This document shows positions 23,401-35,808 of a stretch of DNA of 64,000 bases, piece by piece (the stretch's first letter is position 1; every line of letters starts with the position of its first letter). Origin of the DNA: Anoplolepis gracilipes. Its lineage: Eukaryota; Arthropoda; Insecta; Hymenoptera; Formicidae. Made by a program: the position numbers and the translations under genes. The notes below the pieces were generated by a model. The model saw nothing but the letters and a program-made list of their open reading frames with translations, ran no database searches and was not told the DNA's origin. The stretch is from NCBI RefSeq assembly GCF_047496725.1, contig NC_132976.1:542001-606000 (forward strand), in the 5' to 3' direction.

Positions 23401-25712
23401 ATTTTCTTTTCAGTGTGTGTGTATTTTAACGAGATTTTATACAGGATTTTAATTTCCCGTACATTTTTCGTATTTCAATTTTTCCACACGATTTTATACG
23501 CGACAAACGCGCGCAAGAAGCGGTCTTCTCGAACGAGTGTTTGCTGCAATCATTGGATAACAATATTGATGCAAAATATAGTAGGGCGGTTACGCAAATG
23601 CGTGCTTCTTGTGAAAGGTGTGCGTGTGCGTTGCACGCCACCATCAGAAGGACACGCCACGAGTATAAAACCAGATTATGCACGTGCATACACATAGTGT
23701 AAGTAAACAAATACAAAAAAATTAGCTGCATTAATTTACGGCCAATTTAACTTTTTCTCCTATAATTATGTCATTGCAATTCCGTCATGTGTTTACTGTG
23801 TCTTATTGTACTATTAAATTGGACATTGTGTGGAATTAATTAAATTAGCATAATCTCTCATTCTGATGTATTTTTTTTTTTAATTAAAAAAAAAGGAACG
23901 ATCTCTCTCGCACACAGAATGTCAGCTGTCAGCTGACTTTGACACTTCTCTTAAAGAGCGATCGAGTAAAGTATATATATGTATGTAAGTTAATGAATGA
24001 ATAAATATCGACGCAATAGATGAGCTATATAGCTCATTGTCAGCATACAAATTTAACGAATTATCATTATTGAGCAGATGCGATCTATTGGGCTAAATAT
24101 TTTCTGCATTTATACAGTTGACAAGAAAAAATTTAGACAAATTGTCAACGCAGATATTTCTCTAATTTTGCTTTTGCTCCTCTGTTGATAAAATCATCGC
24201 ATGTTTATATATCGATAATGCAGTCCGCCTATATTTCACATATGGTATTCATTTACCATCTGCTGATGTATACACGAGTCAATGTACTCGTGATTATATA
24301 AATAACAAAAAGGGCAAAGTCAAAGTTACATAAGTTATGTATGAATAATGAATAATTTATAAAGGCTTCGAAAGGTCGACGAATTTTCTCAACCGAAGAG
24401 AATAAAGCTTCATTACGCCGGTCAATGTCATCCTCTATTTTAATACTCTTTGAAAGATTGAAATCTTTGATCAAATATATTTATTATATTTGATTTCTCA
24501 TCCGAGATAATTTTTGATAGATTAAATATATTATATATTTGTTTTCTCTAAAAACAATCAAAACAATTCTATCTTGTTCCCATTGTTAAAAACACTATTT
24601 CAGAATCTACTGCAAAAAAATCCTGATTCTTCCATTATCGCACGTCTAGAATCTATGTAAATTTTCTTAATATATGTACATTAAATGGCATGAATTATTT
24701 AAACCGAATTATTTAAGCGAAAAACAACGAATCATTGTTTTCGCAGAATATCCACTTCTGTCTCGATATACGTATAATATTCCATAATCGTTCTTCATTA
24801 TAAGCGAAATTAAGTTTAGCGAAGATAGTTAACTGACACCGAGTCTTTTTGATAATAACAAGGCTGTTATTTATGTGATAAATCGCGTGATGCTATTTTT
24901 TACAGATAATTATATTAATGTTCGAGTATAATATATTTTGGGAATGCAATTTGATCACATATTACTTACATATATATTTAATATAAGATACGCAATATCA
25001 AAAATCTTCTGTTCTTGAATAAAAAAAACCGTTTTAATTTCTTCAAAATTTATATTTCTAATTTAAAAATAATTTTGCTTTTTTAATATCAACCGCGTGA
25101 ATTGCATTATCTACCCGTGTAAAATTTTTTATGATTAAAAAAATTTATTTAAAAATTTATACAAATGTATATATTATGTATTGTATATTTTATGTAACCA
25201 ATACACCATGGTATTGAAAGAATATATCAATTTTTTTAAATTTCACTTTGATATCGACGATTATTCACGTTCGAATAACTGTTAACAGTGCGTGGTCTCG
25301 ATTTCAAATTAATTATTCTCAAATAATGTTATCTTGTGTCTTTAATATTTGCAGCATAAAAGTCAATATAAAAGGTGTAAACACGAAAGAAAGCTAATTT
25401 TGATAAAATCAATTTGATCGCGCGTTTTACAAAAGAAATGTTCTCAATTAATGTTGAATAATTAACAATAATAATATTTTCAAGATAAATCAAGGATACA
25501 TCGTACGTAGCCCGAAACCGATTTGACTGCGATAATAAAAAAAATCTCTATATATTTATATAAAGTATATTACGTATGTATTTATTGCAAAAGCCTTCTT
25601 TTTCCCGTAACCACCATAAAAAAAAAGGATTACTTTTTTTGTTTGTTGTAACGCATGCAACGACCTAATACTTGGCTTGTAGGTTCATGTGTTTTTTATC
25701 GTACGCAACGAG

Positions 25713-27585
25713 TCACGCGTTAAGCTGTTTCTTCAGATTGTTGGCCAGCTTGTCCATAAATTCGAAAGTCTCCAGGTAATCAGCCCTGGTGACATTATCC
25801 ATACCCTTAATGCATATGGCGAGATCCTTGGTGAAATAACCAGACTCGATGGTATCTATGCAGACTTTTTCCAGGGTTTCAGCAAAGTGTTTCAGATCCG
25901 CGTTATTATCGAGCTTGGCACGATGCAACAGTCCGCGGGTCCACGCAAAGATGGAAGCGATCGGGTTTGTGGATGTCTCCTTGCCCTGCTGGTACTGACG
26001 ATAGTGACGAGTGACGGTGCCATGAGCAGCTTCGGCCTCGATCGTGCGACCGTCCGGACATAGGAGGACCGAGGTCATCATACCTAGAGAACCATAGCCT
26101 TGCGCCACCGAATCTGATTGCACATCCCCGTCATAGTTTTTGCACGACCACACGAAACCACCTTCCGACTTCATAGCATACGCCACCATGTCGTCGATCA
26201 ACCGATGTTCATACCATATTTTCTTCGCCTCGAATTGCTGTTTATACTCATCATCATAGATCTCCTGGAATATGTCTTTGAAGCGGCCGTCGTACTTTTT
26301 GAGAATTGTATTTTTCGTTGACAAGTAGAGCGGGTAATTTCGCGACAGCGCGTACTGGAATGAACTATGAGCAAACGCGCATATGCTCTCATCGGTGTTA
26401 TATTGAGCCAGGGCGATACCGGGACCCTTAAACTCGTGCACGGTGTATTGAATCTTTTCGCCGGAATCCCCGGTCCATGTGATCTCCAACTTGCCCGGAC
26501 CTGGTACTACGAAATCCGTTGCCTTGTATTGATCAGCATGCGCGTGTCTACCAATGATGATTGGTTTTTTCCAACCTACTACCAGACGCGGTATATTCTT
26601 GCAGATGATCGCCTCGCGAAACACGGTGCCGCCCAGGATGTTTCTAATCGTGCCGTTAGGGCTCTTCCACATTTGCTTCAGCTTGAACTCCTCTAGGCGT
26701 TTCTCGTCGGGCGTAATAGTGGCGCACTTGATGCCGACGTTGTAACGTTTAATTGCCTTTGCGCATTCCACCGTCACGTTATCGTCCGTGGCATCACGAT
26801 TTTCGATACCCAAGTCGTACGTATGCAGCTCAATGTCTAAGTAGGGCAAAATGAGTTTCTCCTTGATTGAATCCCATATGATGCGTGTCATTTCATCTCC
26901 AAGAATGTCGACGACTGCGCCTGCCTAAAAGTTATATAGTATATATTTCAAATCTTTCTTCGTTTCTTAAAAGGCAATTTTTATTTACATCAATTTTATT
27001 TTGTATAAATATTAAATCAAAAAATATTTAAAAAAACAAACATATCTCAAAATACTAGATTATTTATCTAAAATATACGTATCTCGAGAGAGACTCGCTT
27101 AAATATACTCGTTTATATCGTTAAATAAATTATGTCAAGGCAATTTCCTATCTTTGGCAATAAAATTTATATATAATTTTTGATTGAGTTTACAAAGATC
27201 GATAATTGAGCAATATATATATATCGACGAGTGTAAAGTCCACTTTCTCTTGCGTCGAAAAGTTTGCAATTATCGCAATTTTAATTGAACCTCTCCTCTC
27301 TCTCTCCCCTCCTCCCACCCCTCTCCTTTGATGACATGTCACTTTCAAGCAAGACTATGGGACAACACTTACCTTTATTTTCGCCATTGTCGTAAATGAT
27401 GCTCCAAAGGTTTTTACGAGCGATTCCACCGATGACGGATTTTGCAGCAGGTAACGGCGATTAAATTCCCGAGTTAGCAACAATCCCGACGACGACGATG
27501 TGACAGGGTAACTGGCCGACTGTAACGAGCGTACAGTCTTTATAAAACGTACCCCCGGTTGGAGAATACGGTGGGGCGTAAACAT
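25713..27585 (-). CDS. Idh: NADP-dependent isocitrate dehydrogenase, mitochondrial/cytosolic
   Basis: Oxidatively decarboxylates isocitrate to 2-oxoglutarate, making NADPH. Two coding exons: 27373-27585 and 25713-26924, phase 0, 474 residues. The body is nearly collinear with eukaryotic IDH1/2: GDEMTRIIW, the SPNGTIRN substrate loop, KNIPRL, DQYKATDFV with the catalytic Tyr, LSTKNTILKKYDGRF with the catalytic Lys, RLIDDMVA and CKNYDGDVQSD metal-binding Asp, and HGTVTRHYR for NADP. No catalytic residue seems lost. The first 66 residues are Arg/Ser-rich with few acids, a typical mitochondrial presequence. An in-frame Met (ATG 27385-27387, MAKIK) begins exactly where cytosolic IDH1 starts, so the same gene could also give a 408-residue cytosolic enzyme. 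The ATG at 27583-27585 is the first in frame. A single intron of about 450 bp separates the presequence from the catalytic body. Confidence 0.96.
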
Positions 27586-28069
27586 GGCAGCCTTAAATAT
27601 GTGTGCACCCACCTCTACCTATACGTATACTTTTTACTATCCTCCGCTCCGTCCTTTCCCCACCTTCGTAGTCGTCTTCCTCTTCTTTTTTATACCCCGT
27701 GCAATTTTTTTTTTATCAATCGCGTGAACGTGACGATTAGAGATAATAACTTGTAGTAACTCTCGGTAGTTACGAAGGAGATAACTGGTGTTGTCGTTAT
27801 CTCCTGGAAAAAAAAAAAGTTGTACCAGTCATGAAATTTGAACTCTCCGCGATTACGTAATCGAACGACAAACTGGGAAACCGGAGTTAATATTGTTTTG
27901 CTCAGACTTTGAATGAAACGAATGATTTTTGCATATCGAGAATGATCGTGATGTTACATTAACTGACATCGATATATTGACACGCACGCTTCTTGTGCAT
28001 CTCGACTTTGACATATGTCAATGTACCTACGGACGTGTGACGGAGATGCCAACACACGTGTCTTCGCGA

Positions 28070-28212
28070 GCCCCAGTAAACGCAAAACAACAGTAATGTA
28101 ACATCAATGTTAATAATTTCCCACTCAACAATGTAATGGCAATATAACATGCTTTGTACATAACATTTATAACATTGATGTTGCACTACTGTTGCTTTGT
28201 GTTTACTGGGGC
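28070..28212. mobile_element. Palindromic MITE-like element, 143 bp
   Basis: The ends are GCCCCAGTAAAC and GTTTACTGGGGC. The arms match for about 50 bp (AACAGTARTGYAACATCAAT in both), leaving a loop of about 45 bp. No clear target-site duplication. Confidence 0.7.
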
Positions 28213-28374
28213 CTGTCATCACATTTGTTCGCGAGCTGAACTCGCAACTCGTTTGCGTCGGAACAACCTTACCTCATTATCATTATTTTTCGCACCTTTT
28301 TATCCTGCAATAAGAAATATGTAAATATAATATAAATACGTAATCACCAACATCGATTCGTTAGCTGTATTTTA

Positions 28375-28511
28375 AGGTCATTTTACATTAGTTGCATCGC
28401 AGCTTCGCAAGTCATGTGATCCAATCAGCGTGAAGCTAGCTTGATGCTGATTGGATAGCACGGCGCTTATGACGTTTGCGACACTGCGATGCGACTAATG
28501 TAGAATGATCT
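28375..28511. mobile_element. 137-bp MITE with TTA target-site duplication
   Basis: Ends AGGTCATTTTACATTAG and CTAATGTAGAATGATCT, flanked on both sides by TTA (28372-28374 and 28512-28514). A 3-bp TWA duplication is typical of PIF/Harbinger-type elements. The arms continue through GCATCGCAG and the centre holds CCAATCAGC. Confidence 0.65.
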
Positions 28512-29019
28512 TTAGGTACAGATAGCGACATCCGCATCGACAATATTTAGTTCATAAGGAAGTTACATATTTTCGAACAAACTTTCGAAACCCTCTAGAA
28601 ATTCTCTAGCCAACACCCAATGACAATTAAATATTATTAGAATAATTCGATAGTCGTTCTCTCATCTCATTATTCATCTACATATTACGTATTTAATGTT
28701 GTTTTGATTCGCGAAAAACGGCGAGAGAAGGTAAAACTTGGTTGAATAGAAGGAACAAAATAATAAAAAAGGAAAGCATGATAAAGAATATGTTTGACAG
28801 GGACAAACGTCCATAAAAAAAGGAAGCAGAAAAAATATAATTGCTTCGTTGACATGTTAATACTCCTCGTATTACACGTGCAACAAAATTAAAATTATGC
28901 CGCGTCAGCCGCGTGTCGTGCACGTAAACACGTTTTGTTAAACGTCGGTATAATAATGCAAGGATTGAAATATTTATGATAGAAACACGATAACGAAGAA
29001 ATAATAAAATAAAAAAAAA

Positions 29020-32000
29020 ATGAGCCGACCAAAATGGGACGTGATGTGGTGCCCCTTTCATTCGGACAGGTTTATCACGTGGGACAGCGATGCGGTGTTA
29101 AATCTCTACGAAATTGCACCGCGAGATAATAGTATGCGAAACAGTGATCACATCTGTAAGTTTGCCCAACAAAAGATCTTTATAATAATATACCATTGTT
29201 TCTCTTTGTAAATAATCTCTCGCATATTCTTTCCAATAGATCTACAAATCTCTGAACACTCCATCGCTGAACTTGTCTCATCTGTTACCATTAATAGTTA
29301 CGCAAAGTGTGTTGACATATATCCACAACCAGAGCCGGATATCGTGGCAAGTGGCCACGCAAATGGAAAGATAGTTCTAAGTACACTTAGTCCCCTGGAA
29401 TTTGATTACCAAGGACTTGTTGGAAGAGAGTTTTGTAAGCTATCTTGCTACAATATAGTTTAATTATACATTATTTTAGTGTAATGTTATATATATATAT
29501 ATATATATATATAATTGCGTAAAAAATTTTAGTTCCAAAATATATGCGAACATGCAACGTTGTCGCTTGGAATCCTGTGGACACTCACCTGATTATGTCG
29601 GGCTTGGATAAACATAGCAAAGAGCTTTCCGTACTGCTTTGGGATGTGCAGCATTATCCAAAAGGCTCCGAACGACCGTTAGCAGAAGCAGGCATATCAG
29701 AAACTATACATTCCGCCGCTTGGTTTAAACATGACTCGAGATGTCTGGCTTTTGGTGCTAATAACAAGCAATTAAAAGTTGTTGACTTTAGAGGTCTGTT
29801 CAAGAAAAGATAAAAATCGATACACGACTTGTTGATATGGCTCAATTGTTGTGACTCAACTCTTAAATTTTATTAGATTCTGCAAAAGTGGTAAATGTCA
29901 CTTCCACAAAGGCAGTATATAATCTGTCGGTGAATCCCCATAATAATTACCAGCTACTTTCGCATGTCGACAATCTGATTACAGTCTGGGATACTCGATA
30001 TTTTGAAAAACCAATTGTCACTATAGTACCGCAAAGGCAAGTTACAAAAGTGCTGTGGTGTCCAACTAGACGCAATCTAATTGGCACATTGCATAAAGAT
30101 TCAGGTATAAAATGCATTGTGCTTTTAAATTATAGTTATACATGTATGGCATATAGTTACATGATCATTGTACAAGTATATGCATGCTTTTTGTAATTAT
30201 GATGGAAAAGTACTCGAATATATATAAACTATTATGAAATGAAAAGAAAAAATTAAAATTAAAATATTCTTATTTTGTAGCGGGCTTGCATTTATTCGAT
30301 ATTCAATACTGTGGAACAGAAGATACTGAGCCGGGTGTTCTGGAAAGAGTGGTTTTACCACCATGGCATAGTCCTATAAGTTTTTCATGGCATCTGACCG
30401 ACGAGAATCGATTGTTGGCGATATCGCTGCAAGGTGATGATCTTATAATATATGTATAATCTTATCTTGGAATATAGAATTCTTGCATTTTACCGTATTG
30501 CAGTTATGATACTAGAATATTCTCATTTTACAGGAGTAACTGATTACACTGTATGTGAGAGAATAACACTCAACTGGTCCGCTCGATCGTGTCTTATGTG
30601 GAATTATGCTTTCAAATCGTTCAAATATATGAACAGCGAGGACAGCATTTATAAGGAATTGAATGATATCTCAGTTTTAACTAAAAGACGTGCTATGCTC
30701 GAATATGGCTTGCTTGTAAGAGGATAATAAAAATGATGGAATTATCAAGTCTTGAGCAATTGTTTTCCACAAACATTAACTTCGAGTGTATTTAACATTA
30801 ATTCTTCATCTTGCTCAGATTCATATTGGCCTTTTAATTTTTTTTCTTCTATCTTTGATTGTGTTTATGTTTTGGTATACAGTTGTATGTACATGCATTT
30901 GCAGACAGATCTGGCACAAAATGGGGACATTGCCGAAAACGAAAGTTTGAAAAATTTATGGCAATGGTTATACCTAAGTCGCTCTTTAGTAGAAGACGGT
31001 ACTATACAAAGCCCTGACAATAAGCATCCCGGTGTAAGGTAAAATTACAATGTGCCATTAGCTAGAATATATGTATATATATATAGATAGTTTAATGCTT
31101 TCAATCTTTCTACAGGACAATTTTGAAATTGGACAGCCAGCAAAACTTAAGTAATGGTATCTTGAAATCGGAAGTTATTCATCGTTCTTGGGCGGATATA
31201 GGTTCGAATTATACAACAAAGATTTATAGGTGATGATTATTTTATTCGTATAAATATACGAATGTTTGTACATGTATGTAATGTAATTTTAATTGATATC
31301 TGTAGATCGTCAGACAGAGAAAAAAGCCTTTTTCTTTGCGGATTGCGATTTGACAAGGAAACCAATACTGCCTACGATAACGCATATCTAGAGAAATTAG
31401 AGAGGGAAGGTGCATACGCAAAAGCAGCGGCATTCGCAGTATTTAATCTCTGTCTAAGACAGGCTATAGACATTTTAAACCGAGGTGCCAGCAAAAAACA
31501 AACGACCATTCTGAATATGGTAGCTATGGCGCTATCGGGTTTCTCCGAAGAACGCACCACGTTGTGGAGAGAATCTTGTCAGAAATCTAGATCTCAATTA
31601 TCGGATCCTTATTTAAGAGCGACATTTGGTTTCTTGACAGCAGATAATGATTCCTATGAAAGTGTACTTGTAAGTATAATAATAAGTATGTAAATGGATC
31701 AAATTTTGATGAAAAATTAATTAGATGCTTAATAAATATCGATATCGTAGAATGAAAACGGTATGGCTGTCGCAGATCGAATAGCATTCGCTTTAATATT
31801 TTTATCTGATAATAAACTGTACGAATATTTGAAAAGACTCACTCAGAAGTTAATTGAAGAGGGAGATTTAGCAGGCTTCTTGCTTACAGGTGTGTAATTC
31901 AAATATGTTTTATATTTACAGTAGAAAATATTGTTGCGTCCGATATCGATATCTCGCATTCTTTATATATTCTCATTATCATAAAAAAGCTCATGCTAAC

Positions 32001-33149
32001 GAATAAGTAGCGCTATTAAATATTAATCAAATAATGACTCAATAATATACAACAGGAATATTTTAATAAAATTAGTAAAACTGTAGCAGAATCATATAAT
32101 GATACAAGACGCAACAATATTAATTAAACACACATTAATAACATGTATTGTGCTTCAGGAGCAAGTATGGAAAGTATACAGTTATTGAATAAATATTTGG
32201 AGATTACTTCAGATGTTCAGAGTTGTACTCTAATTGCTATCAGAGCTTTTACACCCAAGCTGCTTCAAGAGAATCAAGTCCAAGTGTGGATTAACAAGTA
32301 TTAATCTTCCATCTGTAAATATTTATCGAATAATCGGCATTTCAATGATACATGTACTAATGGTCGCTTGTACAGTTATAGACATCTTTTAAATGCATGG
32401 AAATTGTGGTTTCAAAGAGCTAGATTTGACATTGCTATGAGATCCTCGACGCCACAAGAAAGACCACCGCAACAGATACACGTTTCTTGTAATTTCTGCG
32501 GCAAGAGTATATCCGCTTTCATGCAAGGATTGAGCAGGACGAGAGTTCCATTTGGTAGATTAGGCGGTACTCCTAATAAATTAAAGGTAGGTTTATTTTC
32601 TTACATCTTTTCTTAGTCTGCATTCATAAAGCTATATTTATTGGACTTTTATTTGAAAAGTTATTGTAAAATTTTTCTTTCCTCAATATCCTTTTCAATC
32701 GTAGATGACGGCATGCCCAAATTGCCGCAAACCTCTGCCACGTTGCGCGATATGTTTGATGCATATGGGTACCGTCAGTGGACTGCAAACCGCTCCTAGT
32801 CCTGGTGGCAGCAGGAACGAAGAATGCGACAGCAGGCTTACAGAATTCAATAGCTGGTTCACATGGTGCCTAACATGTAAACATGGTGGACACAGCGAGC
32901 ACATCGCTCAGTGGTTTCGGTAAGAACGCGGTATTATATTCGTGTTGACTTGACGAGTCATAAAAATACATGTTTGTGTTATGTTAATAACATGTAATCG
33001 ATGTAAATGCCAAAGATTTTATTAAAAAAAAAAAATCTGCAATGTTATATTAATTTTTATGTTTCAGACAACATACAGAATGTCCAGTGACATCTTGCAA
33101 CTGTCGCTGTTCATCCTTAGATTATACACGTAACGCAACTGTGACATAG
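29020..33149 (+). CDS. mio: GATOR2 complex subunit Mio (missing oocyte / MIOS)
   Basis: MIOS is a GATOR2 subunit that relays amino-acid status to TORC1 at the lysosome and in flies supports oocyte fate. Fourteen exons in phase: 29020-29155, 29240-29434, 29533-29793, 29877-30104, 30281-30433, 30534-30715, 30905-31038, 31116-31229, 31306-31669, 31751-31889, 32159-32297, 32376-32586, 32705-32919, 33068-33149. They give 850 residues against about 875 for human MIOS. The N-terminus MSRPKWDVMWCPFHSDRF opens the WD40 propeller. NTLAWNP-like (NVVAWNPVDTH), LDKHSKELSVLLWD and RYFEKPIVTI blocks follow. The middle alpha-solenoid has FNLCLRQAIDILNRGAS and NMVAMALSGFSEE. The C-terminal zinc module is intact: CNFCGKSIS, CPNCRKPLPRCAICLMHMG, WFTWCLTCKHGGHSEHI, ECPVTSCNCRC. 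All introns are short GT-AG. It converges tail-to-tail on RPA3 with 272 bp between stop codons. Confidence 0.96.
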
Positions 33150-33421
33150 GAGTATGTATACTTCTTGTAAAAATAGAAATTTTTAAGTATTCTTACTTAA
33201 TGCTTACTAATAATGGATGTTTGTAATTTTAGGATTTCCTCCATGTTTATTAGATTTAATTGGATCGGTTTTATGTACAGACAAAGGACAGGTGTCTCAA
33301 TAATTTTCTTCATGGCATTTTTTATTTCGTAGAAAGAATTATGCCACAGCCAAGAGAATGTAAAAAGTATGAAACAGTAAACTATTTGCATATATTATCA
33401 ATTTTTTTCGAGCTTTGTGTA

Positions 33422-34182
33422 TCAATTTTCATAAAACACTCCGTCCAACTGATTACCCACTGCACAGCGCATATGTACCATGGTATTGTAGCCGTTTACA
33501 TCTACAGCAAATTAAGATCGCGGTTGACACTTTCAGTGAAGAAAAAAAACTAATAACGACAAGTATTTTACTCACCAAAATCTTTCGTCATGCTTAAAGG
33601 CAACAATACAAAGCTGTTGCAAGACATGGTAGATTTTGATTTGACAGTACCACGTACTTCCACATAACTTCCTGACGCATCTTTGTCTAGTGATTCTGGG
33701 AATGTCACATTGATCCGAGCATCGTCCGTTGTTGTTATCTCTGCACTCTTACCATCCGAACTTTTCTGCAAATCGCATCAAACGCACGTTACATGCATGT
33801 AACACACATGTTAATATATAAATATTGAATGCAAAATTATATTTTATATTTTCCAATAAAATAATTTAATAAAACAAATTAATTAAATTAATTCTTCGAT
33901 ATTTGTTAAAGATACAATTACAGAGAGAGGAAAAAAAATTAATATTTTATTAAATTCTAATCTATTAAACCACTTTAATGATAATATTAAGATTTATTGC
34001 AAAAAGGAAAGCGATATTAATTATTCTCATATCGAAAATTAAATCCTGGTTAAACTTCGTAACCTAACCTAACCCTAATTTAACTTTGAATATTTTCTTA
34101 CTCCCGTGATTCTGCCGAGTACGATTGCTTCTTGCCCAACACGTTGCGCTAATCGTTTGCCCAAAATACGTACGTCCGACAT
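33422..34182 (-). CDS. RPA3: Replication protein A 14-kDa subunit (RPA3)
   Basis: RPA3 is the smallest subunit of the RPA trimer that coats single-stranded DNA in replication and repair. Three exons: 34102-34182, 33576-33765, 33422-33501, giving 116 residues against 121 in human. A single OB-fold is visible: MSDVRILGKRLAQRVGQEAI, VLGRITG, a short loop, INVTFPESLDKDASGSYVEV, then RGTVKSKSTMSCNSFVLL. The tiny last exon supplies the C-terminal helix (DVNGYNTMVHMRCA), matching the LYNEAV helix that packs in the trimer core. Without that splice the frame would stop right after MTKDFGE. The donor there is GTGAGT and the acceptor CTGTAG. It shares a convergent 3' boundary with mio; its first intron contains a CCTAACCTAACC stretch of no evident function. 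Confidence 0.85.
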
Positions 34183-34651
34183 TTTCTTCAAATTAATCAA
34201 TCAATTTTTATAGACTGACACTTTCTTAGAAAAAAAAGCAAGGTTATCGCTCAACAGCGTAAACGAGAAATCGAGTTTGGCATTTGGCGCGAAATGACAA
34301 GTGGTCGAAAGCGGCGCATGCGCAATATGCATAAAATTCGGACGGCTGTATCATCCCAACGTAACTTAAAACTAAAATTAAACATTTCTTTTTTTTTTTT
34401 CTTTTACACGATTCTTGTGTGTGGAATCTCTATTATTTATTATAATAATTTTCCATCTTACAATTACATTTATCTACAAAAAATCAACAATTGAATGAAA
34501 TATTACATTGTATACATTTACAATAACAATTATTATAATCTCAAATCTATATTACATAAATACATACAAATGCTACGATGAAAAATAAATTGATATTTCT
34601 TATTGTTATGTTTCTTTACATGTACTCTGTTATTTTATACATGTATATATG
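34183..34651. other. Short intergenic region between the dsRBD gene and RPA3
   Basis: Both genes lie on the minus strand, so this holds the RPA3 promoter and 5' UTR and the 3' end of the dsRBD gene. It is AT-rich with a poly-T run near 34389-34401 and no further feature. Confidence 0.6.
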
Positions 34652-35808
34652 TTAAAAAATGTTTAAAAATGTCAAAATAGTTTCAATAATATTATACATG
34701 GCCTGAATCTCTGCTGCATCTTTTGTTTCACCTATGCCCAATTGTGTAATATTAGGAATGGATGACAGGCGTAAATATATTATATAATTTTTTGATGAGT
34801 TAATTAAAGACTTTTTTTCCATCTTTACTCCTAATGTACTCACAAGCTCTTGTATGACTTCTTTTATCATATCTGCATGATTGATGTATATGTCCCGTAC
34901 AGATTGCATTTTTTTTCTCATAGTGTAGGAAATTTTACTGGAATAAGTTTTATTGAACAAATTATGAATATCTTTGAGTAAAAAATTCTGTTTGGTCACT
35001 GTAAGTTCCTTATCGGTGCATTTCATATACATTGCTTCTGCCCTTTTCGATAGACTTTCGACTGGTAATACTGGCTTGCTAATCACATAATCTGTTATTC
35101 CTATACCTAATTTTCGTATACCATCCTCGGCTGTTTCTGTAGAAATTGCTTCGTTCTTCTTTCCTTTCGACAATTTATTTATATCAGGATGTAGACGCTG
35201 TAATAATCTCTTTGCAGCTTCTTGCTTGGCAGCTTTTTTACATTGTGCAGAACCTTTTTCACATGCAGTTCCTATTCTGACTTCTATAGTAAAGACCTTC
35301 ATATGAGGTGGTCCACTCTGCTCAACAACTTCATAATTAATATCTTGGAATGTTAACTTTTGTTCCATACAAAATTCCTGCATATAAAATAGAAATTGTA
35401 TTACCTTAACGATTAACAATTTTATTGTAATATTCAATAAATCACAAAGTTTACTTGCAACAACCCAACATAATTAATATTGTCAGGGCTTGACTCAGTC
35501 TTCATTCTTGATAATGATGTTGGCTCATAGAATTTAATCGGTATAGAGATCCCTATTTTGTTTGCAACTGGAGATTGTAGTGAAATTTCATTTTTATTAG
35601 CCAGTAATGATAACATCTTCTCTGCAGCATCTTGTTTAGCATCTTTTTTCGAATTTCCTACACCTTCAGCAACAAAGTCTTTACACTTTACTCTATATAC
35701 AAATCGGTTGTAAGCCCCCTCCACCTTTAGACCTATACAATCGTACTTGGGAACATATCCCTGCTTAACTGATAATTCTTGGAGTAAACTAATTGGTGAC
35801 TTATTCAT
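34652..35808 (-). CDS. Double-stranded RNA-binding protein of the R2D2/Loquacious/PACT family
   Basis: Such proteins partner Dicer and load small RNAs into Argonaute. Two coding exons: 35455-35808 and 34652-35377, 359 residues. The first dsRBD starts at once (SPISLLQELSVKQGYVPKY) and ends NSKKDAKQDAAEKMLSLL, the helix-2 KKxAK motif. The second covers about residues 119-180 with CKKAAKQEAAKRLLQRL. A third, degenerate domain near the C-terminus (IKEVIQELVSTLGVKMEK to GETKDAAEIQAMYNII) lacks the KKxAK lysines, as in the protein-interaction domain of this family. There is no long N-terminal extension as in Loquacious, so R2D2 is the best guess but not certain. The start ATG 35806-35808 lies one base after a 3' splice site (TTTCAG), so the 5' UTR is in an upstream exon, probably within 36060-36760. 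Confidence 0.8.

Larger units (their letters stand above)
18210..25712. other. Long non-coding region upstream of the zinc-finger gene
   Basis: About 7.5 kb without a gene I can support. 18210-18560 is GC-rich and probably contains the zinc-finger gene 5' UTR and promoter. 18686-18745 holds TA and TG repeats. 18972-19645 is a nested inverted-repeat element. 19650-19960 and 21650-22480 are GC/CpG-rich. 23157-23193 is a TA repeat and 23279-23400 a hairpin element. 24000-25700 is AT-rich with nothing recognisable; its right end should include the IDH 3' UTR. Open frames of up to 189 codons fall in the GC-rich blocks and look like base-composition artefacts. Confidence 0.6.
27586..29019. other. 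Intergenic region between divergent IDH and mio
   Basis: The two genes are transcribed away from each other, so both promoters should lie here. It contains a pyrimidine-rich stretch near 27610-27720 and two short inverted-repeat elements (28070-28212 and 28375-28511). I see no further gene. Confidence 0.6.

Noticed and set aside
34061..34079. CCTAACCTAACC resembling insect telomere repeat (TTAGG)n
   Set aside because: Only about two units, inside an RPA3 intron. Far too short to suggest an interstitial telomere.
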